64,000 nucleotides of DNA from Marsupella aquatica. Taxonomy: Eukaryota; Marchantiophyta. Below the pieces are notes generated by a model. That model was given only the letters and a program-made list of their open reading frames with translations. It made no database searches and had not been told where the DNA came from. A program made the position numbers and the translations under genes. This document shows positions 37,074 to 47,704 of this stretch, piece by piece. Location of the stretch: assembly GCA_973895155.1 (NCBI GenBank), contig OZ316893.1, positions 12,958,001 through 13,022,000 of the forward strand, read 5' to 3'. Position 1 is the first letter of the stretch, and every line of letters begins with the position of its first letter.

Positions 37074-38092
37074 GAATGTGCCTATTGGGACAGGAAGTAC
37101 TGATTGCTCTTTGGTGATAGTGTTTTTTACGCAGTTTTGAATTGAAATGCATGATCGGTCTGGGGTGAAAGGTTCTGAGAATGCCTATGAGACACAAGGG
37201 AATAGAAATATAGCAACCAACAAAGCTATACTTGACCGGTCCGTAGAAACTGCTCCAAGTGATTTAAAGTATGTACTCTATCCCTATATAGTTTTGAATT
37301 TATGCCTTGACTTTATTACTAATGGTTCACACTCATGACATTGTCAGGGTGATTGCAGTTTACAGGGAGAGGCAAGGCACAAGCGGTCAAAAGCAAGGTA
37401 AAGGGGGTCTAAACCTGGCAATATTAGTACCCTTATAATACCATCAACTAGTACTTAGAAGGTAATTAAATGAAGCATTTGCTTCACATGTTTGGGCACA
37501 CACTGGCAAGATCTAAGGAGAGTTTGTATTACATCTACGGTCGAGGGAGGAAGAAAAGGTAGGTGAACATTAAGCGAATGGATTCAAAACTACCGCCAAA
37601 TTGCACATCCAAATCAAGGGCTCAAAGAAGAGGAACAGCGGAGGAAGCATCTAGGCCGTTTAGGGAACTTGGACCGTGGGGGGGAACAAGTAGAACTCCC
37701 GCTATGGATTCCCCCTCGTTCATTCTCCTTTCCTGCCAAAAGGCTGTGCATTTTGTGGCCGCAAGGAGTCTAGCTCCACCATCGTTGCCAAGTCTCTAAG
37801 CGCATTTTGTGGCCACAACAATTGATGGTGGAGGGTGGACTCTGTTCTCGTCTACTTCTGTGAAATGGTGTATGATGTTCCCGTTCTCGTTGATGATTTT
37901 TGTTTTGCGTATGGCCACATTGAACATTCAGTAGCTTGTAGTGAACTACAAGTTGATTTGAGATTGATTGGCTAATGCATTTCATGTGTAGAAATCTTAG
38001 AGGAATCATCAAGCTATAGTTGAGAGCTTATTGCAAAGGAAGCAATCACCTGGGCTGGGGCCGGACATGAGCGAAAACCTCCTCAGCGCGCG
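37074..38092. other. Non-coding DNA left of the gypsy element
   Basis: No gene seen. The short frames have no domain features. The last bases before 38098, GGCTC at 38093-38097, are the candidate target site of the gypsy insertion. Confidence 0.4.
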
Positions 38093-38966
38093 GGCTCTGT
38101 GAGATAAGGATGTTTATGAAAGAAGGGTTAACTAACCATAAATTTTAGAATTTTTACATTTAAGATCTCAAATGAGGCTGAAGAGGGACCTGAAGACTAC
38201 TTTGAAGTGGTATGAGACTTTCAAGCCCATCAGAGGTCAACCCGGATTGATATTAGAGAAGGAGGATCGACCCGAAACTTTTTACTATAAGCCGTGATGA
38301 GATATAAAATCTTATACCGCGACTCTATTGAACAACAGCTGTCCATTGCCAAAGTTTTTAAAACCATAAGTCAAACACAGGCACGACCAAAGCAGAATCC
38401 GGATATAAGGAAGGAGAGTCGATCCGGCCTCTCACACCTCTCAAAGCCGAACTTAGTAGGCTTTGAGTTCCCAAGCGCATTAGGCTGTTTAAGCAGTAGA
38501 GTGAGGAGGCTCTACCCTTTTGGTAGAGGATCTTGGGTCCGGATTATAGGACCAATCTTGCATTGCATGATGAGAGCCTGGATATGAGGGTACTGACTAA
38601 TTCGTTGTGAGGGAAATGCCTACTCCACCGCTGGAAGTGAAGGCAGGAAGTTTTAGATCCTGATCGTGGATACATCGGTTGTGAGAAGGGAGGCCAGGTC
38701 GAACCGGACATCACCATTGCAGGACCGATTGAGTCCAGATTTTCCCCACATTAGATGAACCTGCATTGTGGTTGACAAAATCTTGATGAAATTCTTCGGA
38801 AACGATTTTTAGTTGATCAGAAACGCTGCTGCCAGGTCGACCCGGAGATTTGTACCAGTGGTCGACACCGAAGAGATTGAACATTCTGAAGCCGCATCAT
38901 TGTTGAGCTCGCCGTAGAGGAGGCAGACCATTTACCAAAAATCAATTTGCTACTTCCAGAAATCTT

Positions 38967-40183
38967 ATGGAGCAAGGGGCGGATCTAGCCGGAATGTCCA
39001 CTTCTCGCGTTTCTAAGGGGCATTCAACCTCAACATCACCTGCACCTACTCCGGTTAAAGCCCATGTGAGACGATCAAAGAGAAAGGAGGTCCCCATTGC
39101 CATGAAAATTCTGAGGCCAGCTATTCCGGACAGTGAAGCTGAGAAGGTCAAACTGAGGGAGTCTTTGCTCAGGATGGACTGTGAGTCTCTGATGGAGCTA
39201 CCCTAGAGTTATCAGAGCGAAGATATGATCAGAGAGATCCGATCCAAGGAGTGTCCGACTGAGTTTAAGGATACCTCCAGAGGCCGACCTGAGCGATGGA
39301 CTTAGATGATGGTTGCAAGAGCTTTTGTATTGGAAGATGAAGGAGAAGGTCCAGTGGGGAGAGTTGTCAACCTAATCCTTCCTTACTTCAAAGGAGCCAT
39401 CAACAGTAAGGACGGGTTCAATATTTCTAAGTGTTTGGATCCTGATCTGAGACAAGTCTTCAGCTTTCTGCTACCCCTGCTGTACCCTGAGAAGCCAAGA
39501 AAAGTTATTGTTGGAGTTGGCTCTACCATTGTTGCTGCTTACAAGGGAGAAAGAAAAGTCAACTGGGCTAAGCTTATCTTTGATTTAATATAAGAAAGTT
39601 GGTACAGAACCTGTCCAACAAGAGTCCTACTCCCCTCTCCTGCTACTTGGCACATCTATATAGCTTTGAAGGAGTCTTGTTTAGAGAGGAGAAGAAATTA
39701 CTATTGGCCAAGTTCAACTTCATAAAGTATGGAGAGACAGATCCAAATATCACCTAGGCCACCTCTGATGACAGTGAGGATGAGGAACCAGTAGAGACAA
39801 ATCCTTGAAAGACCCGGTCTGCTGCCCGGAACCTCGACCCGGACTTTGCCGACCCGGCCTTCGTCGACCCGGCTGAATTTCTGGATGCACCCGGCCATGC
39901 CTCCCTAGACACCCTAGCTGATTTCCAGATCATCTCAGACACATTCCAGAAGGTGAAGAGGAAGACCACTGTGATGGAGAAGGCCATCACTGACATTTCT
40001 CAGAAGTTAGGAGTGAAACCAGGGCAGATTCTTGAAAAGATCTCCACCATGAGTGATGCCACAGATAAGAGGAAGTTGGAGAAGGAGAATGAGTTTCTCA
40101 AGAAGAAGGTATCTAAACTCAAACAACAGTTGGAAAGGAGTAAGAAGAAGAATGAGCTTGAGCATACTCTCCAACTCAATATC
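38967..40183 (+). pseudogene. LTR-encoded protein, second copy, N-terminal and coiled-coil parts, broken
   Basis: Same protein as in the solo LTR. It begins MEQGADLAGMSTS at 38967. Breaks: TAG in a Trp position at 39204-39206, TAG in a Gln position at 39301-39303, and a two-base insertion near 39590. It also has the TAG at 39755-39757 shared with the solo copy, followed by a TGA in the acidic linker near 39806. Unlike the solo copy it keeps the C that joins linker and coiled-coil frames, and it has an extra short GACCCG repeat there. The coiled-coil part (from about 39950) runs to the insertion point at 40183. Confidence 0.75.
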
Positions 40184-43100
40184 TGTGGGATGGCTCAGTG
40201 TCAGCTAGTGTAGAGAAACATGACATTCTTTCGTTTAGAAGAGGAAATAGTTAGGGAAAAAGTTTTAGTGCTATCAGAGTAGCTAGGTTTAGGGCACTTA
40301 AGTAAGAAGGGAAGCTTAGTAGAGGTAAGAGGGAATTTAGTTATGCAAAGTTATCTAGGGGTAAGCAAGTTACTATAGGAGGGGCAGGAAACTAGTCCGT
40401 CCTTAGTTATAATAGGCGACTAAGTCGGGACCGAAAAATGACCCGACACCGGACATCTTATTTTTGGCTGATATTTCCCCCATGGGTGCTGGGAGGTCCC
40501 TAGGGAACCCTGAAAAAGTATGAAGTCAAGTGGGGTCTTAACCTAGGAGTTATAAGTATTTTGGCAAAAATCAAAGTTACCAAATAGCGGGTCCCGGGAA
40601 AAATAGCTGATGGGTAAATGTAGGGGTTCCAAGTTTGGAAGTGGGTTAAGTATGGTCCCCTCTATCCCTAGAAACTTGTGGGACAACTTTGTCACACTTG
40701 GTTACTTTTTGGGAGCATCTCAAAGTTGAGAAGAATTTTGGAAGACATAAAGACTTGACCCTCTTTGCCTAATTTTAGAAAAGTTGTTATAGGGTTTTGT
40801 TTATATCTTAGTAAACCCGGACATAGTCCTATGTCCATAGAATCAGTGGAGCTACTCAGAAGTCCTTTTGGACTTATGTGTGAGTTTTGGAGGGGGGTCC
40901 AAAATCGCCCCAAAATGCTGTTTTTCCAAAAAAAAAATGTATTTTTTTCTAAGTGTAAACCGCGTGGGCGACGATCACGCGGCGAGCACGAGGCAAGGAG
41001 GAGCGAGCACGAGGCAAGGAGGAGCAAGCACGAGGCTGGTGAGGACGTCAAGCACCGGGAGGCTGTCCAAAGGTGCTGCATGATTACTTGAGGAATCAAT
41101 TGAGCACAAGGGCGGCTGAATTGAAGGAAGGGCGGCTGAATTGAAATGGCTGCTGCTGATTGAAGAAGCAAGGGCTGTTGCTGATTGAAGAAGCTATGGC
41201 TGCTGAGAAGGAAAAGAGCTATGGCTGCAAATTAGGATCGCTGCTGGCTTTGAATTGGGAAGGCTGCTTGCTGCTATGACAGCTGCACACTAGATTAGAG
41301 GTGCTCCTACTAATCAGGCACGAGATGCTCATGAGAATTGGCTGGCTGCTGCCTTGATGCTGCTGAATTGAATGATGCTGCTGCTAGCTGCGAAATTGCA
41401 AAGGTGGGCAGCTACGAAATTGAGAAGAGAGACCTGCTTGACTGAGAAGGAATCAAGCTATGGTTGCTGCTGCTGTGCTTCAAATCTGCTGTTGTTGTGC
41501 TGTAAATGCGCTGATGTGACTGTGCTGCTAGCTGCGAAATTGACTGTGTTGCTAGCGGCAAAATTGAAGAGGTGGGCTAGCTGCGAAATTGACTAGGCTG
41601 GCTGTGAGCTATGGTGGCTGTGAAATTGAGGGGCTGGCGGCTGATCAGCTGGACTGCTGCACAAGAAAGAATCCAATAGAGAATGCTGTGGTTTTAGATT
41701 GAATTCACGAGAGAGAAATGGCTGCAAACATTGCTGTCCTTACAAATTCTTCATAAGAAACATGAGTATAATGAGAGTGCTCTCCCCTCATGACACGTGG
41801 AATCCCCATAAGGGGCATGTAAGGTAAGTGTAATCGGGCCGCCGCTTACACCCGCTTTACACCAAAAACAGGCCTTGGGAGAATGGGCATAACTTTGGCT
41901 AGAGGTATCCGTTGGGGCCCAAATTTTTTTGTGCTGAGTTAGGGGAAGATAAGGCACCCCCTGGTGAAGGTGGAACCCCAGAAAAGTAATCACTCAAATA
42001 TATTTTTAACCGAGGCCACGAGGGAGTCCCGACAACTTGCAAACCAAAGTCGGCATAGGGGAATGAATACCAGATTTAGGGGCTGACCTTTCTTGCACCC
42101 ATACCACTTGAGTTAGGCTCTAGAGAAGGGTACTTACCTTTGGCCAAAGGTGTAAGGCCATCAAGTTAAGAAAAGTAAATATAGGGGGTAGTTTACTTAG
42201 GGTAGTAAAGGGGTTACAAGTAAAATAAGGCCAACTTTGACTAGGCACAACTTGAGACTCACTCACTCTTTTTGCGAGCTTTCAAGTGGGTTGGTAAGCT
42301 GGTGAGGAGGACCATAAGTGGGAGTAGGTTTGGAAGTCAAAGCATACCACTCATGTGTGGCATATTCCAGGGCTTGGAAGGAGGCAAAATAGCAAGTAGT
42401 AGGGTGGGCTATGAACTATAGAGTTGGACTTTGTGTGTTAGGAGGACTTGGGGGAGGTATAGTTGGACCCCAGGTCAAGCTTGGTGTGATGTGGAAGGAG
42501 ATAGTATATAAGGAGGAAGTTTTCATTTGTTAGGGACCGGGAGTCTCATCTCTTAAGTGAAATCTCTACCTTGCCAAGGTAGGGCTAAGCTTGAGAAAGG
42601 AGAGGTGGTCCATGCTTAGTGTGGAGAATGTGTAGTGAACTTTTGTTGTAAAGGTGATGCAATAAAAGGAGACTTACCAATCTTCATTGTGACCATTAAG
42701 TGTGAGTGCATTTGAAGTATATGAGAGCAAGAGAAGAGTCCATGCTATGGTATAATCTTGGTCTAAGCTTGAAGGGGATGTGCTAGTACAAAACCAAGGC
42801 CAAGGAGGCAAGGTTAAGGTATAGCATTACTTTGAGACTTAGAGAGGATTATAGCTTGAGGGTGGAAAGTACTTTGCTTGGTGTGTGGTGTTAACAAGAA
42901 GTAAGAACAAGAGGAAGAGTCCTTAGATAGAGGAGCCTTCTCTAGGGCTCAAAGGGGATGTGTGGACCCAAACCAAGGCCAGGGGGGCAAGGTTGAGGGG
43001 TAACACTACTTTGAGGGTCTTGAGGAGACTTAAGCTTGAAGAGGAAAGTACTTTGGGTTCTTGGGTGTTTGTGTGAGAATCTACTCTAAGGTGACAGCTT

Positions 43101-43347
43101 GGAGCGGAGATCCCCCTTGCTGATCCTTGGAGTAGAGGAGAGGGGAAGGGGTGAGTACAAAAGTAGTCAAGGGGACTACCTCTCTAGAAGTGGAGAGTTG
43201 AAACTACTTATGTATGGAGTGATTGGACATTGTAAGCACACTTCAGAAGTTTTGTCAATCCTTTGTGACCCTGGTATGACATGGAGCAGGTATTAGGTAG
43301 TCTTTTGGGGAGAAAAGCCGCTTAAGCTCCTTGGCAAGTGTTTGACA
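40184..43347 (+). mobile_element. 3164-bp solo LTR of a third retrotransposon family
   Basis: Begins TGTGGGATGG and ends GTTTGACA, flanked by the 5-bp duplication ATATC at 40179-40183 and 43348-43352; removing it and one ATATC restores the alignment with the other gypsy LTR. Inside are TATATAA at 42505-42511 and AATAAA at 42661-42666, in the order and spacing of an LTR promoter and polyadenylation site. There are no long terminal repeats inside it and no gag or pol, so a solo LTR is the best reading. It has short tandem copies of GAGCACGAGGCAAGGAG near 40985-41040, many GCTGCTG runs from 41100 to 41700, and a diverged internal duplication of about 170 bp (about 42725-42890 and 42905-43065). 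Confidence 0.88.
42505..42511 (+). promoter_or_regulatory. TATA box of the third-family solo LTR
   Basis: TATATAA followed by GGAGG, about 150 bp before an AATAAA at 42661-42666. Confidence 0.6.
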
Positions 43348-43352
43348 ATATC

Positions 43353-43880
43353 ACTCAATCTTTGGATCTGATTGAGCCTTTGACTAAGATAGCTTCTCTG
43401 GATCTTCTTAAGGCCCAAATTTATGATGAGTATTTGACCAAGAACACCACACCCATCCTTTTCTCCAAGATTAACCATTTAGTGGTAGATGTGAGTACCA
43501 AGGTGGATGATGCACTTACGGGCCTCTCAAAGACCTGTGAAGCCTTAAGGGAGATGAGTGACTTGACTACAGAAGAGCTATTAGCTGATACTGAGATTCC
43601 TGCCTTTACTACCAGATCTTTCTCTCCTAGTCCTCATGAAGGAGTCTATTCCACTGGCCCCTCATCACCCCTCAACCCTCCTGGTTTCCCCACTCCCAGT
43701 ACACACTTCCACTCCCATTCTTACACTTATTCTCATGACCCAAGTGCCCATCAGGAGAACATGGATATTGACCCGTCCATCCCTTTTACCACTGGCCAAC
43801 AGAGAGTTTTCCTTCGACCAGAACCCCTTGCCATGGCTAACCCTGAGGAGGTTCCTTCCCAAAAGCTAGAACCAGAATAG
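43353..43880 (+). pseudogene. LTR-encoded protein, second copy, C-terminal part after the insertion
   Basis: Continues the coiled-coil protein directly after the nested solo LTR, from SLDLIEPLTKIASLDLLK through the Pro/Ser/His-rich tail to the TAG at 43878-43880. It aligns with codons of the solo LTR copy up to 6456 with few differences and no stops. The frame is closed only by the insertion upstream. Confidence 0.75.
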
Positions 43881-44886
43881 AGTTATATTTAGAGAGTTAG
43901 AGCCACATTAGTTTAGACCTAGAAATAGCTATATAGATTAGTATATGAGTAAGTAGACTCCAGTATTTTGTTAGTATATCCATTGAAGACTCTACTCCAT
44001 TTTTGACTAGGATAGTTCACTTTTATTTACATATTTCTTTAGACTTGGGTTTTGAAGAGGCATGTCTTTTCATAATCTCCACTTTTAGTACAAAAGGAGG
44101 AGAACCCAAAGTCAACCCTGGGAGAGAGAGATGCATTTGATTTCCCCATTTTGATTTTGGAGAAATCTATGTCTTTTCTTCCCTTCTTTTTACCATGGTT
44201 AAGTAAAGAGAAGTTTCAAGATTAGCAATCCTTTGAGTTGTTGTGCAATATTCAATGAATACTAGCGTGTGCCTATGATGATATTGGAAGATCAGCAAGG
44301 TCTGTGACCAATTCATATAGAAGATTCACCAAAGAGAAATTGAAATTTACGTGAAACTCAAATAAGCAATCTTAAGGATAGTAGGAGAAGTAAACCAATT
44401 CGAGTATCCTAGTACCGTCTTAAGCAAGACCTGAAAATTGTCTCGGGTTGATTTACATTGTTGTCTTCTAAATTCAAGAGATGGAGAAGAGTTGCTATGA
44501 GAAATCAAAAAGCATATACAATGTTGATTTCCGAATCTTAAATTACGCCATAATCCTTATTGAAGGAGTGGTGATGGTCGGAATTCAATTTCCTTGCGCT
44601 TTGAAACCTCCTACCTACTCTCTCTAGTTTCAATCTTTGTTAATTCTAGTCTTTATTATTGCATTGTGAATCCTAAGGATTACCCACTTGAGTTTGTGGT
44701 TAAACACTTATGTTAAGGAGATCATTAGAAATCTCTCCAACCTAAGAATGTTGGTGTAAACTTCTCAAATTGTGTTAATTCAGTCTTTTCAATCTTATCC
44801 ACTCCTAACGGGAATGAAATTGAGTTGTTAAGGAGTAAATAGTCATTTAACTCTTTATCACCTTGCTACATACTGCACACTCTTTT

Positions 44887-44904
44887 TGGCGCCACTGCTG
44901 GGGA
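44887..44904 (+). other. Primer binding site of the gypsy element
   Basis: TGGCGCCACTGCTGGGGA, 16 bp after the LTR end. It is close to the TGGCGCCGTTGCCGGGGA primer site typical of Athila/Tat elements and attributed to Asp tRNA, with three differences. Confidence 0.8.
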
Positions 44905-45026
44905 GTAACTTAGATTGGGAGACCTGCCGCGACAGTGGATGTCAAAAGGAGATCAACAAAAACAAGTCAAGAAGTAACAGCAAAAAGATACTTGATTAAG
45001 GAAAAGAGGCTGGAACCTCCTAAGTT

Positions 45027-45955
45027 ATGGTGAGGAGAAGTCGACCTCAAAAGAGGGAGAGAGCCCAAATCAAGTCAAGAGAGAACCAAACCCAAAATAT
45101 TAAAGATGCTACTACACATTCAAGAGCAACAATTGTGCGAAGTAGTGGAGGAAGTTACTTTTGGGGAGGAGAATTGATTAAAGTTGATTCATGGGACACG
45201 AATGTTTTTCTTGATTGTTTGTTGATTTTTAGAAGATTTGTAAATGGGAGATTCAAATTGGTGGAAGCCACTTATGATGAAAAATTTGACAGGATTGTAT
45301 TCCTGATTTATTGAGGGACCGCCACATTGAAGAGGAAACCCTAGACATAGAAATTGAAGAGGAATTAAAGGAAGCATTGGCAACATTGAAAGGAGATCAA
45401 TATTGGAGAAACAAGCTTGACAATGTACTAGTGAAGTTCTATGAGAATTCAAATGTACTTCTAAATGAAGAGAAGCTTGTTGTGACTTTGGAAAGGCAAG
45501 AGTTGATAGGAACATTGGACCATTATAATAGAAACGGTTGGATTCTACTCAAGTGGAAGGATTGGAGTGCAGGAAAACCCTGCTTTCAATGGAGTTCCGA
45601 TTTGCCAGAAATGTTTGATTTGACCAATGTTTTAGTATTGAAGAGACTTTGGATTGATGATGGTGAGTATAAGTTATTACCCATCAAGGATGAGAATGAT
45701 TTTGAATTTATGTTAAAGAAGCACAAGCACCATACTATTTGGGCGTCTGAAACAGAGGAAATCAAAATCAAGGAGACGTTAGCCGTATTACATGAGATTA
45801 GTGAACCTTGGGTAGATACACTTGATTTCCTAGAAAATCTATTGAATGGATATAGGACATCAAGTAGAGCAAGTGGTGGTGAACAATGGATTCTTCCAAG
45901 TAGATTTAAATTGATACCCCAAAATGCCGAGACCCCAACCAAGATCACTTGGTAG
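45027..45955 (+). pseudogene. Extra reading frame upstream of gypsy gag, unknown function
   Basis: Two overlapping frames, 45027-45314 and 45311-45955, probably one former frame split by a frameshift near 45300-45314. The first part is basic (MVRRSRPQKRERAQ). The second is acidic and helical (EEETLDIEIEEELKEAL) and then has LERQELIGTLDHYNRNGW and WKDWSAGKPCFQW. No known domain is recognised. Several Tat-lineage elements carry an extra frame before gag; placement fits that pattern. About 310 codons in total. Confidence 0.55.
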
Positions 45956-46475
45956 TTTTAGAGTTGAAAACATTAGGGATTCTTATTTGTGAACGAGAGT
46001 ACTCAGTCTAAGAGGTAGACGAGGGATTCACTGGTTATCAATCACATGGTGGGAAGGAGATCTCCTACATTTAGTAATTCTCAAACTGAACGGAAGGATC
46101 AGCGGAGAAAGATACATTGTTATTTCAATTCTAGAATTGGCCAGAGACCTCATGACCAGGAGGAATGATAGGAGAAGAGATCAGCAGTAAGAAGATTGTC
46201 TTTTTGGAAGAGGAAGTAGGGAGAAGAAGAGACCCGGACCAATGTCCGACCCGGACCCGAACATTTGTCCGGGTAGGCCATTGTCCGACCCGGATCAGAA
46301 GCCGGGTCTGAATCGTCGTACCCAAAAGGCACCCGGAAACTCAGGAGGTAAGAGGTAAACGTCGTGACCTAGGGAACCTCAGGGTGGACCCTCGGCAAGA
46401 AAAAAAGAGGAGTATGTCCAGGAATCTCATGAGGATCGATTCATTCAATTATTCCAATCAGATTTATGAGTTGGT
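45956..46475 (+). other. Spacer before gag with clustered CCGGA motifs
   Basis: Non-coding. From about 46229 to 46317 the words GACCCGGA, TCCGACCCGGA and GTCCGGGTAGG recur, with inverted versions. The same words are scattered in the LTRs and near 55636-55705. Confidence 0.5.
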
Positions 46476-47701
46476 ATGTCAAACGAAGGAAAGTCAAATT
46501 GGAGAAAGAAGAGTAACGTTGACTTTGAGGACGAATCATCAGGAGTGACATCAGTGCAGCCACGACAACTATTTCCTGATTCACCACCTGTTGGGATCGT
46601 TTCTGATCGGCTGACGGAACTCCAAGATAGATACGGAAAAGGGAGTATTGAAAACCCTACCTCAAGTCGTCCAACCTACATTAATTTAAGATCTGGACCT
46701 AAATTGGTACCACCAACCCAGATTGGTAGGGGATCTATACCCACGGGAAGAGGACGTCAAAAGTCTACAAGTTTAGACAGATTGAAGACCCCTCGGCAGT
46801 TCCAAACCTTGGGTACGGCAAAATTTGAAGAGGATTGGGAATTGGAAGTCCAATCAGAACAAACTGAAACTACCTCTCCAGAAATTGAGGAACAACATCC
46901 AGAGGAATCGGGTGGAGATAATGAAGTTGACCTAAATAAAGCATATTTGGATGACGAATATAACACCACTGATCCAGAATCGCTTGTGACTCCAAGCCCT
47001 CCAACAATTAGCGGTACTAGCAATTCAAGTGTTCCACCTAGTACACTGCGTGCAATTGTGAATTCTGTAAGTAGTATTTCCTCTCAAAGAAATCCTACCT
47101 CCACCATGACGAGTAGAGGAAGAGTTAAGTACGAAAACTTCTGTGGAAAGAAGGCAGATGCTGATACTTGGATTGAAGACTTTGAAGCCATTGCCACTTC
47201 AAATGGCGATGACACCCCCGATATGAAAGCTAAAATCTTTGGTGGATTAATGAAAGGAGAAGCAAGAACCTGGTATTCAGGATTGCTGGACAAAACAGAT
47301 TGGGCCACTGTAAAGGCTGAATTTCTCAATGAATTCAAGGAAGAAGGAGCTACCTTTCGGGCCTTCACTCGACTCAGTTCTGTTGCAATGAAGAAAGGAG
47401 ACTCCCTTAGAGCCTATATGCAACGAGTAAGTAAGTTGGCTCGGAGAGTAACCCCCACACCTGGCGCTCACCTGGTAAAGGAATGGTTTATCCAAGGATT
47501 GTATCCAAAGATGAATCGTTTTGTGCGGAGATCAGAACCTGCTACATTAGATGAAGCCTATTCCAAGGCCCAATCTTATGTTGATTCAGAAATGAGCCAG
47601 AGGAAATAGTTGGTAAAGGAGCTGAGATAGGAAAAAGCAAAACAAAAGAAAGGGAAGAAGAAGGGAAAGAAGAAAAGTAAGAGGAAAGACGAATCTTCTT
47701 C
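46476..47701 (+). pseudogene. gag: Gypsy Gag, N-terminal and capsid part
   Basis: 377 codons open from the ATG at 46476 to a TAG at 47607-47609, then lysine-rich codons go on in frame past a second TAG to the CACTA insertion at 47705. The retrotransposon gag domain lies at about residues 212-370, with KYENFCGKKADADTWIEDFE, MKGEARTWYSGLL, EFKEEGATFRAF, MKKGDSLRAYMQRV and EWFIQGLYPKMNRFV. Both TAG codons are in Gln-compatible positions, as C-to-T change would give. The missing C-terminal part resumes at 53537. Confidence 0.88.
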
Positions 47702-47704
47702 GTC

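Larger units (their letters stand above)
38098..44870 (+). repeat. 5' LTR of the gypsy element, split by an insertion
   Basis: The two parts, 38098-40183 and 43353-44870, together make about 3.6 kb and align with the solo LTR at 3864-7447 from TGTGAGATAAGG to TTGCTACA. In its first 270 bp I count seven differences from the 3' LTR, all transitions. It shares GAAGTGGTATGAG and CAAGCCCATCAGAGG with the 3' LTR where the solo copy differs, confirming that these two belong to one element. Confidence 0.93.
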
